Assembly: GCF_011193355.1 (NCBI RefSeq)
Contig: NZ_CP049780.1
Location: forward strand, 3,857,085-3,921,084
Direction: 5' to 3'
Length of the DNA stretch: 64,000 nucleotides
Source of the DNA: Streptomyces sp. JB150
GTDB lineage: Bacteria; Actinomycetota; Actinomycetes; Streptomycetales; Streptomycetaceae
Under the pieces are notes generated by a model. It ran no database searches and was not told the DNA's origin. It was given only the letters and a program-made list of their open reading frames with translations. The position numbers and the translations under genes were made by a program. Position 1 is the first letter of the stretch; the number at the start of each line of letters is the position of its first letter. Positions 34,314 through 41,064 of this stretch are shown in pieces.

Positions 34314-35663
34314 TCACAGCGGCGGCCGGGCCGGGGCCGGACCCAGGGTGGTGGTGCCGGGGGCCGTGCGGTGGCCGAGGCCGGTGCGGTAGGCGTCCAG
34401 GGCGGCCTCGACGCGGCCGGTGCGGCGCAGCAGGTCGCCGAGCAGGCGGCACAGGTCGGCGAGGTCGCCGGCCGCGCCCGCGCGCTCCAGGAGGCTGAGC
34501 GCGCGGACGTAGTGCTCCTCGGCGGCCTCCGTGTCGTGGGCGGCCTCGGCGATCCGGCCGAGCAGGCGGTGCGCGGCCGCGGCGTGGACGGCGCCGCGCT
34601 CGGAGGAGAGGTCGCCGAGGACGTCCCGCAGGAGCGCCGCGGCCTCCTCGGACCGGCCGCGGCGGTGCAGCACGTCGGCGAGTTCGACGGCGACCTGGCT
34701 GCTGTAGAGGGCGGCGCGGTGCGCGGAGAGCATGGTCTGGGCGGAGCGCAGCTCGTCCTCGGCACGTTCCAGGTCGCCGTTCTGGGCATAGACGTAGCCG
34801 CGCATCCAGTGGCAGTTGGCGAGTTCGGTGCGGAGCCGCAGCTGGCGGTACATCTCGGCCGCCTTGGCGAGCGAGGCGTCCGCCTCGGCGATACGGCCCT
34901 CGGCGAGCAGGGTGCGGGCCACCGAGCGGTGCATCCGGGCGACCAGGGCGGGATCGGCGGCGCGCGGGGCCAGGGCGAGGGCGAACTCGGCGGCCTGCGC
35001 GGCGCGCGCGTGGGCGCCCATGTCCATGTACGGGCCGATGACGCTGGCGTAGAGCAGCAGCAGCGCGTCCGGGTCGTGCAGGCCGCCGCGGTTCAGCTCG
35101 TCGAGGGCGGTCTCCAGGAGGTAGACGGCGTAACGCAGTTCCCCGGCGAGGTAGTGGGCGACGGCCCGGCCGCGCAGGGCGGGGACGCGGGCGGGCAGCG
35201 GGGCGTCGGCGAGGCAGCGCTCGGCGCGTTCGAAGTGCTCGCGGGCGGCGGTGAGGTCACCGGTCTCCAGGCCGCACTCGCCGAGGCCGAGCAGGGCGGC
35301 GTACCGGGCGTCGGCGAGGCCGTGGGCGTCGGCCTCGGCGAGCAGGGCGGCGTACTGGCGGGCGGCCTCCTCCGCCTCCCCGGTGGCCAGCGTGCGCTGC
35401 GCCTCGGTCAGCCGTAACCGCAGGTCGGTGGCGAGGTGGGCGGGGCGGCCGGTGGCCAGTTCGTCGAAGGCGACACCGAGGCGGCCGGCGAGATGGCGCA
35501 GGGCCTCGTCGGAGGGGCGGACGCGGCCGGACTCCAGGGTGGAGATGTAGGCGGGGGTGTAGGCGGGCTCCGCCAGCTGCCGCTGGGTGAGTCCGCGTTC
35601 CCGCCGCAGCTGCTGCACCCTGCGCCCGATGGTCTCCGGGTCGTCGCGTTCCGCCGTCGCCAT
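34314..35663 (-). CDS. XRE-family regulator with TPR domain
   Basis: A 449-residue protein. Residues about 10-70 are an XRE helix-turn-helix (RRVQQLRRERGLTQRQLAEP, then YISTLESGRVRPS). The remaining 370 residues are Ala-rich helical hairpins of the tetratricopeptide type (about nine or ten units). Such proteins often respond to peptides in the manner of Rgg/PlcR-type regulators, and a short secreted peptide gene lies divergently at 35804. The start is taken as ATG 35663; a GTG two codons upstream is equally possible. Confidence 0.85.
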   Translation of the reverse strand: MATAERDDPETIGRRVQQLRRERGLTQRQLAEPAYTPAYISTLESGRVRPSDEALRHLAGRLGVAFDELATGRPAHLATDLRLRLTEAQRTLATGEAEEAARQYAALLAEADAHGLADARYAALLGLGECGLETGDLTAAREHFERAERCLADAPLPARVPALRGRAVAHYLAGELRYAVYLLETALDELNRGGLHDPDALLLLYASVIGPYMDMGAHARAAQAAEFALALAPRAADPALVARMHRSVARTLLAEGRIAEADASLAKAAEMYRQLRLRTELANCHWMRGYVYAQNGDLERAEDELRSAQTMLSAHRAALYSSQVAVELADVLHRRGRSEEAAALLRDVLGDLSSERGAVHAAAAHRLLGRIAEAAHDTEAAEEHYVRALSLLERAGAAGDLADLCRLLGDLLRRTGRVEAALDAYRTGLGHRTAPGTTTLGPAPARPPL

Positions 35664-35750
35664 GCGCACATGATGCCAGCGTCAACTGGCGGGCCCGGTC
35701 TTCCCGTTGAAGTCCGCACCCCCTAGCTTGGAGGAAGATAACCGGGGAAG

Positions 35751-35764
35751 TTAAGCCCGCTTAA
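35751..35764. promoter_or_regulatory. palindrome TTAAGC-CC-GCTTAA in the XRE-TPR divergent region
   Basis: A perfect 6-2-6 inverted repeat in the only AT-rich stretch between the XRE-TPR gene and the small secreted-peptide gene. It is a strong candidate operator for the XRE-TPR protein. Confidence 0.55.
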
Positions 35765-35803
35765 TCCTCCGCTGTTGCTGCCGCCGTCTGCTGCGAGGTT
35801 GCC

Positions 35804-35980
35804 GTGCCCGGACGCCCTTTCGCCCACCCCGGCCGTCCTTCCCCGCGGTGTGCCAGAGCGCTCGCCGCCGCCGTCCTCGCCGTCACGGCCCTGGTCGCCG
35901 CGGCGAACACCGGCCCGGCGCGGGCGACGGAACCGGCGTGCGGGACGGTGGCGGAACGCACGGCGGCGTCCGCCCGCTAG
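35804..35980 (+). CDS. small secreted peptide (58 residues)
   Basis: A short reading frame from GTG 35804 (GAGG upstream) encodes a basic N terminus, a hydrophobic core (ALAAAVLAVTALVAAAN), a signal-peptidase-like site PARA-TE, and a mature part of only about 18 residues ending ERTAASAR with one cysteine. It is divergent from an XRE-TPR regulator. It could be a signalling peptide precursor, or the start of a gene that has lost its 3' part, as a stop follows soon after the signal peptide. I do not recognise a family. Confidence 0.45.
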   Translation: MPGRPFAHPGRPSPRCARALAAAVLAVTALVAAANTGPARATEPACGTVAERTAASAR

Positions 35981-36213
35981 CGCGGCCTGTCCTGTCCGTG
36001 GCCTCCGCCACGACCATGCCGTCCGTGATCCGCGGACAGGTGCAGCCGGGGGCGGCGGGAGGTGGTTCCGGAGCTCGCGCAGGCGCCGGTGGACCGACTG
36101 CTCGGTCATGCCCCCGGCGGAGGCCGGAAGGCGCCCCGTGCCTGGGGGAACAGCCGTTTCGCGGCCCCCCGGCCGGGTAGTCGGGCGTCGTTTCCCGGCG
36201 GCTGGAGGAGGGA

Positions 36214-36945
36214 GTGACCGTGCGGCCCAGGCAGGAGCGGGACGGAGCATGGGCCGCCGACGTGATCGCGGAATCGGTGCGGGGCGTCGGCGCCGGGGAA
36301 CTGCCGCGCCGGCTGTGCCAGGTCGCGACCCGGCTGCTGCCCGTGGACGGCGCCGGCGTCTCGCTGGCCGGCGAGGGGATGCCCGTACCGCTGAGCGCCG
36401 GGGACGACCGGGCCGCCGAGCTGATGGAGATCCAGGCGTCGCTGGGGGAGGGGCCCTGCCTGGAGGCGGCCCGCACCGGCGCGCCGGTCCTCGTCGACGA
36501 CCTGGCCACGCGGGCCGCCGCCGGCCGCTGGCCCGTCTTCGCCCAGCAGGCCACCGCGGCGGGGGTGCGGGCCGTGTACGCGCTGCCGCTGGGCGACGGC
36601 GCCGGCTGCGTCGGCACCCTCGACCTGTACCGCGAGACCCCCGGCGTCCTCACCGCGCCCGAGCAGCACATCGCGCACCTCATGGCGCGGGTGGTGACCG
36701 CCGCGCTGATGTACCTGCCGAGCGAGGACGAGTACGGCTACCGCGCGGACGGCACCTGGCTCTCCGACCTGGCCGACGGGCACGACCGGGTCTTCCAGGC
36801 GGTCGGCATGATCATGGCCCGGCTCGGCATCGGCGCCGACGAGGCCCTGGCCCGCCTGCGCGCCCGCGCCTTCGCGCACGGCCGTACGGTCCTGGACCTG
36901 GCACACGACGTGGTGGCCCGGCGAGAGCCGTTCGACCGCGAGTGA
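36214..36945 (+). CDS. GAF-ANTAR domain protein
   Basis: A 243-residue protein. Residues about 20-165 form a GAF sensor domain (LLPVDGAGVSLAGEG, SLGEGPCLEAARTGAPVLV, VYALPLGDG). Residues about 175-238 are an ANTAR RNA-binding domain (QAVGMIMARLGIGADEALARL and a C-terminal TVLDLAHDVV). ANTAR proteins bind paired hexaloop RNA stems and prevent transcription termination. The GTG at 36214 follows GGAGGAGGGA. It is the last gene before the large repeat field at 36984. No target RNA hairpin pair was found nearby. Confidence 0.9.
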   Translation: MTVRPRQERDGAWAADVIAESVRGVGAGELPRRLCQVATRLLPVDGAGVSLAGEGMPVPLSAGDDRAAELMEIQASLGEGPCLEAARTGAPVLVDDLATRAAAGRWPVFAQQATAAGVRAVYALPLGDGAGCVGTLDLYRETPGVLTAPEQHIAHLMARVVTAALMYLPSEDEYGYRADGTWLSDLADGHDRVFQAVGMIMARLGIGADEALARLRARAFAHGRTVLDLAHDVVARREPFDRE

Positions 36946-36983
36946 GCCCCGACGGGGCCGTCGGTACCGACGGCCCCGGCATC

Positions 36984-37189
36984 GGGATGCCCCGGCGGCC
37001 GGATGCTTCGGTGACGGGATGTTCCGGCGGCCGGGCTCTTCGGCGACGGATGCTTCGGCGACCGGATGCTCCTGCGACCGGGCGCTTCGGCAACGGAATT
37101 CCGGCGGCCGGATGTGCCGGCAACGGGATGTTCCGGCGACCGGACGCTCCGGCAACGGGATGCTCCGGCGACCGGACGCTGCGGGCACT
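36984..37189. repeat. minisatellite-like array, 15-16 base unit, about 13 copies
   Basis: About thirteen diverged copies of GGATGCTCCGGCGACC or close variants (GGATGCTTCGGTGACG, GGATGTTCCGGCGGCC, GGACGCTCCGGCAACG and so on) run head to tail directly after the GAF-ANTAR gene. Units are 14-17 bases. All frames through it are repetitive Arg/Pro/Gly/Ser translations, so it is best seen as non-coding. Confidence 0.75.
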
Positions 37190-37349
37190 GGAGGCTCGGT
37201 CGCCGAAGGCTCGGGTACGGGGGCCCGAAGCTCCGGGTGCCGGAGGCCCGGTCGCCGAAGGCTCGGGTACGGGAGGTCCCGAAGCTCCGGGTGCCGGAGG
37301 CCCGGTCGCCGAAGGCTCGGGTACGGGAGGTCCCGAAGCTCCGGGCATC
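37190..37349. repeat. tandem repeat, 54-base unit, three copies
   Basis: Units start at 37190 (52 bases), 37242 (54) and 37296 (54), each beginning GGAGGC[TC]CGGTCGCCGAAG. The second and third are nearly identical until the last few bases. The 54-base length is a multiple of three and would encode an 18-residue Gly/Pro/Ala/Glu collagen-like repeat on the plus strand, but no start, Shine-Dalgarno or flanking domain supports a gene. Confidence 0.8.
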
Positions 37350-37461
37350 GGACGCTCCGGGCATCGGAAACCCACCCCCGGACGCCGGGGCCCAGGGATC
37401 GCCGGCCCGGGGCATCGGAGGCGCCGGGCACCGCCAGCCCCAGGGCACGCACGTGTGCCCC

Positions 37462-37545
37462 GCAGGCCCCGAAGCCCGCCGACCACGCAGGCCCCGAAGC
37501 CCGCCGACCACGTAGGCCTCGAAGCCCGCAGGCCCCGGAACCCGC
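37462..37545. repeat. tandem repeat, 25-base unit, three copies
   Basis: GCAGGCCCCGAAGCCCGCCG plus ACCAC occurs exactly at 37462-37486 and 37487-37511, with a diverged third copy from 37512. This is the right end of the 600-base repeat field between the GAF-ANTAR gene and the convergent lipoprotein gene; the intervening 37350-37461 is related low-complexity sequence. Confidence 0.75.
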
Positions 37546-37594
37546 CGGCCCCGGCGGCACCGAGGCACCGCAAGTGCGCCCGGAGGGCCCGCCC

Positions 37595-38383
37595 TCACAC
37601 CTGTACCCTCCCCTGCTTGCGCACCTCCGCCAGCCGCCGTGCCCCCAGTTCCGTCGCCGCCGCCGTGACCTCGCTGTACACATCGCCCAGCCCGCCGTTG
37701 GTCAGCGTGAACGCGTCCTCGCCCACGCGTACGGCCGCCACGTCCACGGTGAGCGTGACCGGCTCCCCCTCCCATTCGATCGTCGCGGTCACCCGCAGCC
37801 CCTGGCGGACGTCCCCGGCCTCGGGCAGCGGGGCGTCGGCCACCTCCACCTGCTCCACGGTCCCGGAGACCATGGTGGCGGCGAAGGACCCGCAGACCTC
37901 GGGCAGCGTGCGCAGCCAGGCGAGCGTGCGGTCGACGTCCGCGGGGCGCTGCGCGGAGATCTGGTAGCGCAACTGGGCCTCGTTGTACGTGTCGTCCAGG
38001 CCGACCACGGCCTTGGCGGGCGCGCCGAGCAGTTCCTCGGCGTAGAGCAGGTCGAGCAGGCGCTGGCAGTCGGGCGCGGTGTCCTCGGCCGCCCGCGCCT
38101 TGAGGAAGGCGTCCCGCCAGGTGGCGGCGCCCTGCGTCGGCGCCCACGGCTCGCCCAGGTCCGACCAGGCGAGCAGGGCGGCCCGGGCCTGGGCCTCGGT
38201 GAGGGCGGGCGGGGTGGCCGGCCCCGGCGACGGGGACCTGCCGGGGGCAGTGGACGAGGAGGCCGCCGGGGAGGCCGTCCGCGGGTCCGCCGCCTCCATC
38301 TCGATGGCGGAGCAGGCACCGGCGCCGAGCAGGGTGACGGCGGCGAGGGCGGTCAGGCGCGAGCGGGTCGTCGAAAGGGCCAT
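37595..38383 (-). CDS. putative lipoprotein
   Basis: A 262-residue exported protein. The N terminus has a signal peptide with lipobox LLGAGACS (cleavage before Cys near 24), then a Ser/Pro/Ala-rich spacer (about 28-60) and a mature alpha/beta domain with two conserved-looking cysteines (DCQRLLDLL and EVCGSFAATM), ending in VRKQGRVQV. The general build recalls small actinobacterial cell-wall lipoproteins, but no family is certain. ATG 38383 with TTGGAG upstream. It is divergent from the thrS-like leader region. Confidence 0.7.
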   Translation of the reverse strand: MALSTTRSRLTALAAVTLLGAGACSAIEMEAADPRTASPAASSSTAPGRSPSPGPATPPALTEAQARAALLAWSDLGEPWAPTQGAATWRDAFLKARAAEDTAPDCQRLLDLLYAEELLGAPAKAVVGLDDTYNEAQLRYQISAQRPADVDRTLAWLRTLPEVCGSFAATMVSGTVEQVEVADAPLPEAGDVRQGLRVTATIEWEGEPVTLTVDVAAVRVGEDAFTLTNGGLGDVYSEVTAAATELGARRLAEVRKQGRVQV

Positions 38384-38460
38384 CGGGGGCGACTCCAAGG
38401 GGACGTGCACGGCACGGTGGTTACGTCCACGGCACCACCGCACCCGCTCGGTCACCAGCG

Positions 38461-38522
38461 CTCCGGGCCGTCCGGGTGATCACCGCACCACCGCACCACC
38501 GCACTCCGGGCCGTCCGGGTGA
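38461..38522. repeat. 19-base direct repeat upstream of the thrS-like gene
   Basis: CTCCGGGCCGTCCGGGTGA is repeated exactly at 38461-38479 and 38504-38522, separated by CACCACCGCA-type triplet-like repeats. The next 120 bases (38530-38660) are extremely C-rich on the plus strand, so the other strand could form G-quadruplexes. No gene is visible in 38384-38635. Confidence 0.55.
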
Positions 38523-38635
38523 CCGCCACCCGACCGCACCTTGAGAGAACCCCTGCCCCCACAAGCCCCGGCTCCTCCCGAAACCCCCACCCCTACCCGG
38601 AACCCGGCCCCCAAAACCCCGGCCCCGGAAAACCA

Positions 38636-38666
38636 TTCGCACCCCCACCCCACCCCCCGCTACCGT
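38636..38666 (+). promoter_or_regulatory. candidate promoter of the thrS-like leader
   Basis: TTCGCA at 38636-38641 and TACCGT at 38661-38666 with 19 bases between them resemble -35 and -10 elements. Transcription would begin about seven bases after the -10, almost exactly at the ATG of the leader peptide at 38674, so the leader would be translated from a leaderless message, as is common for Streptomyces attenuator peptides. Confidence 0.5.
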
Positions 38667-38673
38667 CCTCGCC

Positions 38674-38730
38674 ATGCAGCGCGCCCTCGTGTCCCGCACG
38701 ACGACGCCGGAGACCGTCCCGGCGCGCTGA
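38674..38730 (+). CDS. threonine-rich leader peptide (18 residues)
   Basis: The frame encodes MQRALVSRTTTPETVPAR and stop: four of eighteen residues are Thr, three of them consecutive, all ACG or ACC. It is followed after 17 bases by a strong hairpin and then by a gene for a threonyl-tRNA synthetase-like enzyme. This is the classical arrangement of ribosome-mediated attenuation: stalling at Thr codons when charged tRNA-Thr is scarce would favour an alternative fold and read-through. Codon content and context fit too well for chance, but the alternative RNA structure was not folded. Confidence 0.65.
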   Translation: MQRALVSRTTTPETVPAR

Positions 38731-38747
38731 CAGCTGACCAAGTCCGC

Positions 38748-38773
38748 AGCCCCGGGGCGAGCGCCCCGGGGCT
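38748..38773 (+). terminator. attenuator hairpin before the thrS-like gene
   Basis: GCCCCGGGGC at 38749-38758 pairs perfectly with the same sequence at 38763-38772 (loop GAGC), extended by an A-T pair. It lies between the leader peptide and the synthetase start at 38819. An upstream CGCCGG/CCGGCG pairing within the leader coding region is a plausible competing stem. Confidence 0.65.
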
Positions 38774-38818
38774 TCGCCGTGCCCCGCGGGTCTCGCTCCG
38801 TACCGGAAGGAGACCCCC

Positions 38819-40048
38819 GTGACCCCCTCGCACGACCACCGCCGCCTCGGCCGCGAGCTGGGCATCTTCGGCACCGATCCGCTGATGGGCGCCGGCCTGC
38901 CGTACTGGCTGCCCGACGGGGCCGTCGTCCGGCACGCCCTGGAGGAGTACGTCCGGGACGCCGAGCGGGCCGCCGGCTACCGGCACGTGTACTCGCCGGT
39001 CCTCGGCAAACGCGAGCTGTACGAGATCTCCGGCCACTGGGACCACTACCGCGACGACATGTTCCCGCCGATGCGGCTCGGCTCGGAGGACGTCGTGCTG
39101 CGCCCCAGCCTGTGCCCGCACCACGCCCTGATCTACCGCTCCCGCTCCCGCAGCCACCGCGACCTGCCGCTGCGCCTGGCCGAGCTGGGCGGCATGTACC
39201 GCTCCGAGCCGTCCGGGGTGCTGGGCGGCCTGACCCGCGTACGCTCCATCACCCTCAACGACGCGCACATCTTCTGCACCCTCGACCAGGCCGCCGACGA
39301 GGCCCGCGCCGCGCTCGGCCTGATCTCCCGCGCCTACGCCGACCTCGGCATCCGCGCCGCCCGCCACCGGCTGTCGCTGCCCGGCGAGGGCGGCAAGTAC
39401 GTGGCCGGGGCGGAGCTGTGGCGGCGGGCGACCGGGCTGCTGCGGGAGGTGCTGGACGGCGCCGGGGTGGAGTACGAGGAGGCCGAGGGCGAGGCCGCCT
39501 TCTACGGCCCGAAGATCGACGTCCAGGTGGTGGACCGGGCCGGCCGCGAGGCCACCCTGTCCACCGTCCAGATCGACTTCCACCAGCCCGAACGCTTCGG
39601 CCTGCACTACACCGGCCCCGACGGCGCCCGGCACCGGCCGGTCATGGTGCACCGCAGCGTCATCGGCAGCGTCGAGCGGGCCGTGGCGCACCTGATGGAG
39701 GAGCACGGCGGCGCCTTCCCGCCGTGGCTCGCGCCCGTGCAGCTGGTGGTGCTGCCGGTCTCCGAGGCGCAGCAGGAACACGCACGGGACGTGGTGGACC
39801 GGGCGCTGCGGCTGGGCCTGCGGGCCGAGCTGAGCGGCCCGGCCGACGGCAGCCTCGGCGCACGGATCCGGGCGGCGCGCCTCGTGCCGTACCAGGTGGT
39901 GACCGGCGCCCGTGAGGCGTACGGCGACCTGGCCGCCGTACGCCTGCGCGACGGCCGGCGGCCCGGCCCACTGCCCGTCGGCGAGCTGCTGCGCCGGGTG
40001 GCCGCGCGGGTCGCCGCGCGCGGTGCCGGACTGTGGGACGCGGCATAG
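38819..40048 (+). CDS. thrS: short threonyl-tRNA synthetase lacking the N-terminal editing domain
   Basis: A 409-residue class II synthetase related to ThrRS, far shorter than the usual 640-660. It starts at the catalytic core, so the TGS and editing (N2) domains are absent. The catalytic zinc ligands are present: Cys99 in SLCPHH, His150 in NDAHIFC and His278 in MVHRSVIGS. Motif 3-type GSVERAVAHLMEEHGG and the C-terminal anticodon-binding domain (APVQLVVLPVSEAQQ) follow. GGAAGGAG precedes the GTG at 38819. It is probably a second, regulated ThrRS, used under threonine shortage or as a self-resistance form. A nucleoside hydrolase gene follows 32 bases later. Confidence 0.88.
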   Translation: MTPSHDHRRLGRELGIFGTDPLMGAGLPYWLPDGAVVRHALEEYVRDAERAAGYRHVYSPVLGKRELYEISGHWDHYRDDMFPPMRLGSEDVVLRPSLCPHHALIYRSRSRSHRDLPLRLAELGGMYRSEPSGVLGGLTRVRSITLNDAHIFCTLDQAADEARAALGLISRAYADLGIRAARHRLSLPGEGGKYVAGAELWRRATGLLREVLDGAGVEYEEAEGEAAFYGPKIDVQVVDRAGREATLSTVQIDFHQPERFGLHYTGPDGARHRPVMVHRSVIGSVERAVAHLMEEHGGAFPPWLAPVQLVVLPVSEAQQEHARDVVDRALRLGLRAELSGPADGSLGARIRAARLVPYQVVTGAREAYGDLAAVRLRDGRRPGPLPVGELLRRVAARVAARGAGLWDAA

Positions 40049-40080
40049 GGTCGACGCGGACGGGAAGGAGTGAGTGCCCT

Positions 40081-41064
40081 GTGACCGGTCAGCCCATCCC
40101 CGTGATCATCGACTGCGACACCGGCGTCGACGACGCGCTGGCCCTGCTGTTCGCCGTCCGGCACCCGGGGCTCGACCTGCGCGCCGTGACCTGCGTCGCC
40201 GGGAACACCGACGTGGACGGCGTCGTCCGCAACACGCTCACCGTGCTGGAGCAGGCCGGCGCGCCCGAGATCCCGGTGGCACGGGGCGCCGAACGGCCGC
40301 TGGTCGAGCCGCCGCGCTCGGCCCGGCACGTGCACGGCGAGGACGGGATGGGCGACCTCGGACTGCCCGCCCCCACCCGCACGCCGGCCGACACGGACGC
40401 GGTGACCCTGCTGCGCCGCGAGATCCTCGCCTCGCCGCGCCCGGTCACGCTGATCCCCACCGCGCCCCTCACCAACATCGCCCTGCTGCTGCGCACCCAT
40501 CCCGGCGTGGTGCGCGACATCGAGCGGATCGTGTTCATGGGCGGCGCGGTGGCCTGCGGGAACGCCACGGCGGTCGCCGAGTTCAACGTCTGGCACGATC
40601 CGGAGGCGGCGGCGGTCCTGCTCACCGCCGGGGTGCCGGTCACGATGTACGGCCTCGACGTGTTCACCCGGGTCGTCGTCCCCGGCCGGGACATCGCCCG
40701 CCTGCGCGCGAGCGCCGACCCCGGCACCCGCCTCGCCGGCGACCTCCTCGCCCACCGCCCCGCCACTCCGGACGCGGACCCCGAGGACCCGGGCGGCGGC
40801 CTCGGCGACGCGGGCGCCGTCTGCGCGGTCGCCGACCCGCCCGGTCTCACCACCCGCCCGCTCCCGGTCGAGGTGTGCCTCGCCCCCGGCCCCGCCCGCG
40901 GCCAGACCGTCGTCGACCGCCGCCCCCGCCCCGGCGAGTCCGAACTCCACGGCGAGGGCCGCGCGCCCGCCCTGGTCGACGTGGGCCTGGACGTGGACGC
41001 GGAGCGGTACGTGCGGTTGTGGCTGGAGACGGTGGAGAGGTTCCAGGACAGGCCCGTGTTCTAG
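40081..41064 (+). CDS. inosine-uridine-type nucleoside hydrolase
   Basis: A 327-residue nucleoside N-ribohydrolase that splits nucleosides into base and ribose for salvage. The calcium-binding aspartate cluster CDTGVDDALAL is at the N terminus, with a central segment TAPLTNIALLLRTHPGVV and the region FMGGAVACGNATAVAEFN typical of the family; DVGLDVDAERY closes the site. GTG 40081 has GGAAGGAG about ten bases upstream. The gene lies 32 bases after the thrS-like gene and is probably cotranscribed. Its stop shares the bases CTAG with the convergent stop of the PglX gene. Confidence 0.9.
   Translation: MTGQPIPVIIDCDTGVDDALALLFAVRHPGLDLRAVTCVAGNTDVDGVVRNTLTVLEQAGAPEIPVARGAERPLVEPPRSARHVHGEDGMGDLGLPAPTRTPADTDAVTLLRREILASPRPVTLIPTAPLTNIALLLRTHPGVVRDIERIVFMGGAVACGNATAVAEFNVWHDPEAAAVLLTAGVPVTMYGLDVFTRVVVPGRDIARLRASADPGTRLAGDLLAHRPATPDADPEDPGGGLGDAGAVCAVADPPGLTTRPLPVEVCLAPGPARGQTVVDRRPRPGESELHGEGRAPALVDVGLDVDAERYVRLWLETVERFQDRPVF

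Noticed and set aside
36984..37545. Possible CRISPR array
   Set aside because: The repeats are contiguous without unique spacers, units are diverged, and no cas gene is present.
36106..38479. Collagen-like repetitive reading frames through the minisatellite field on both strands
   Set aside because: No start with a ribosome-binding site, no signal or flanking domain, and the repeat units are not all multiples of three, so frames shift between units.
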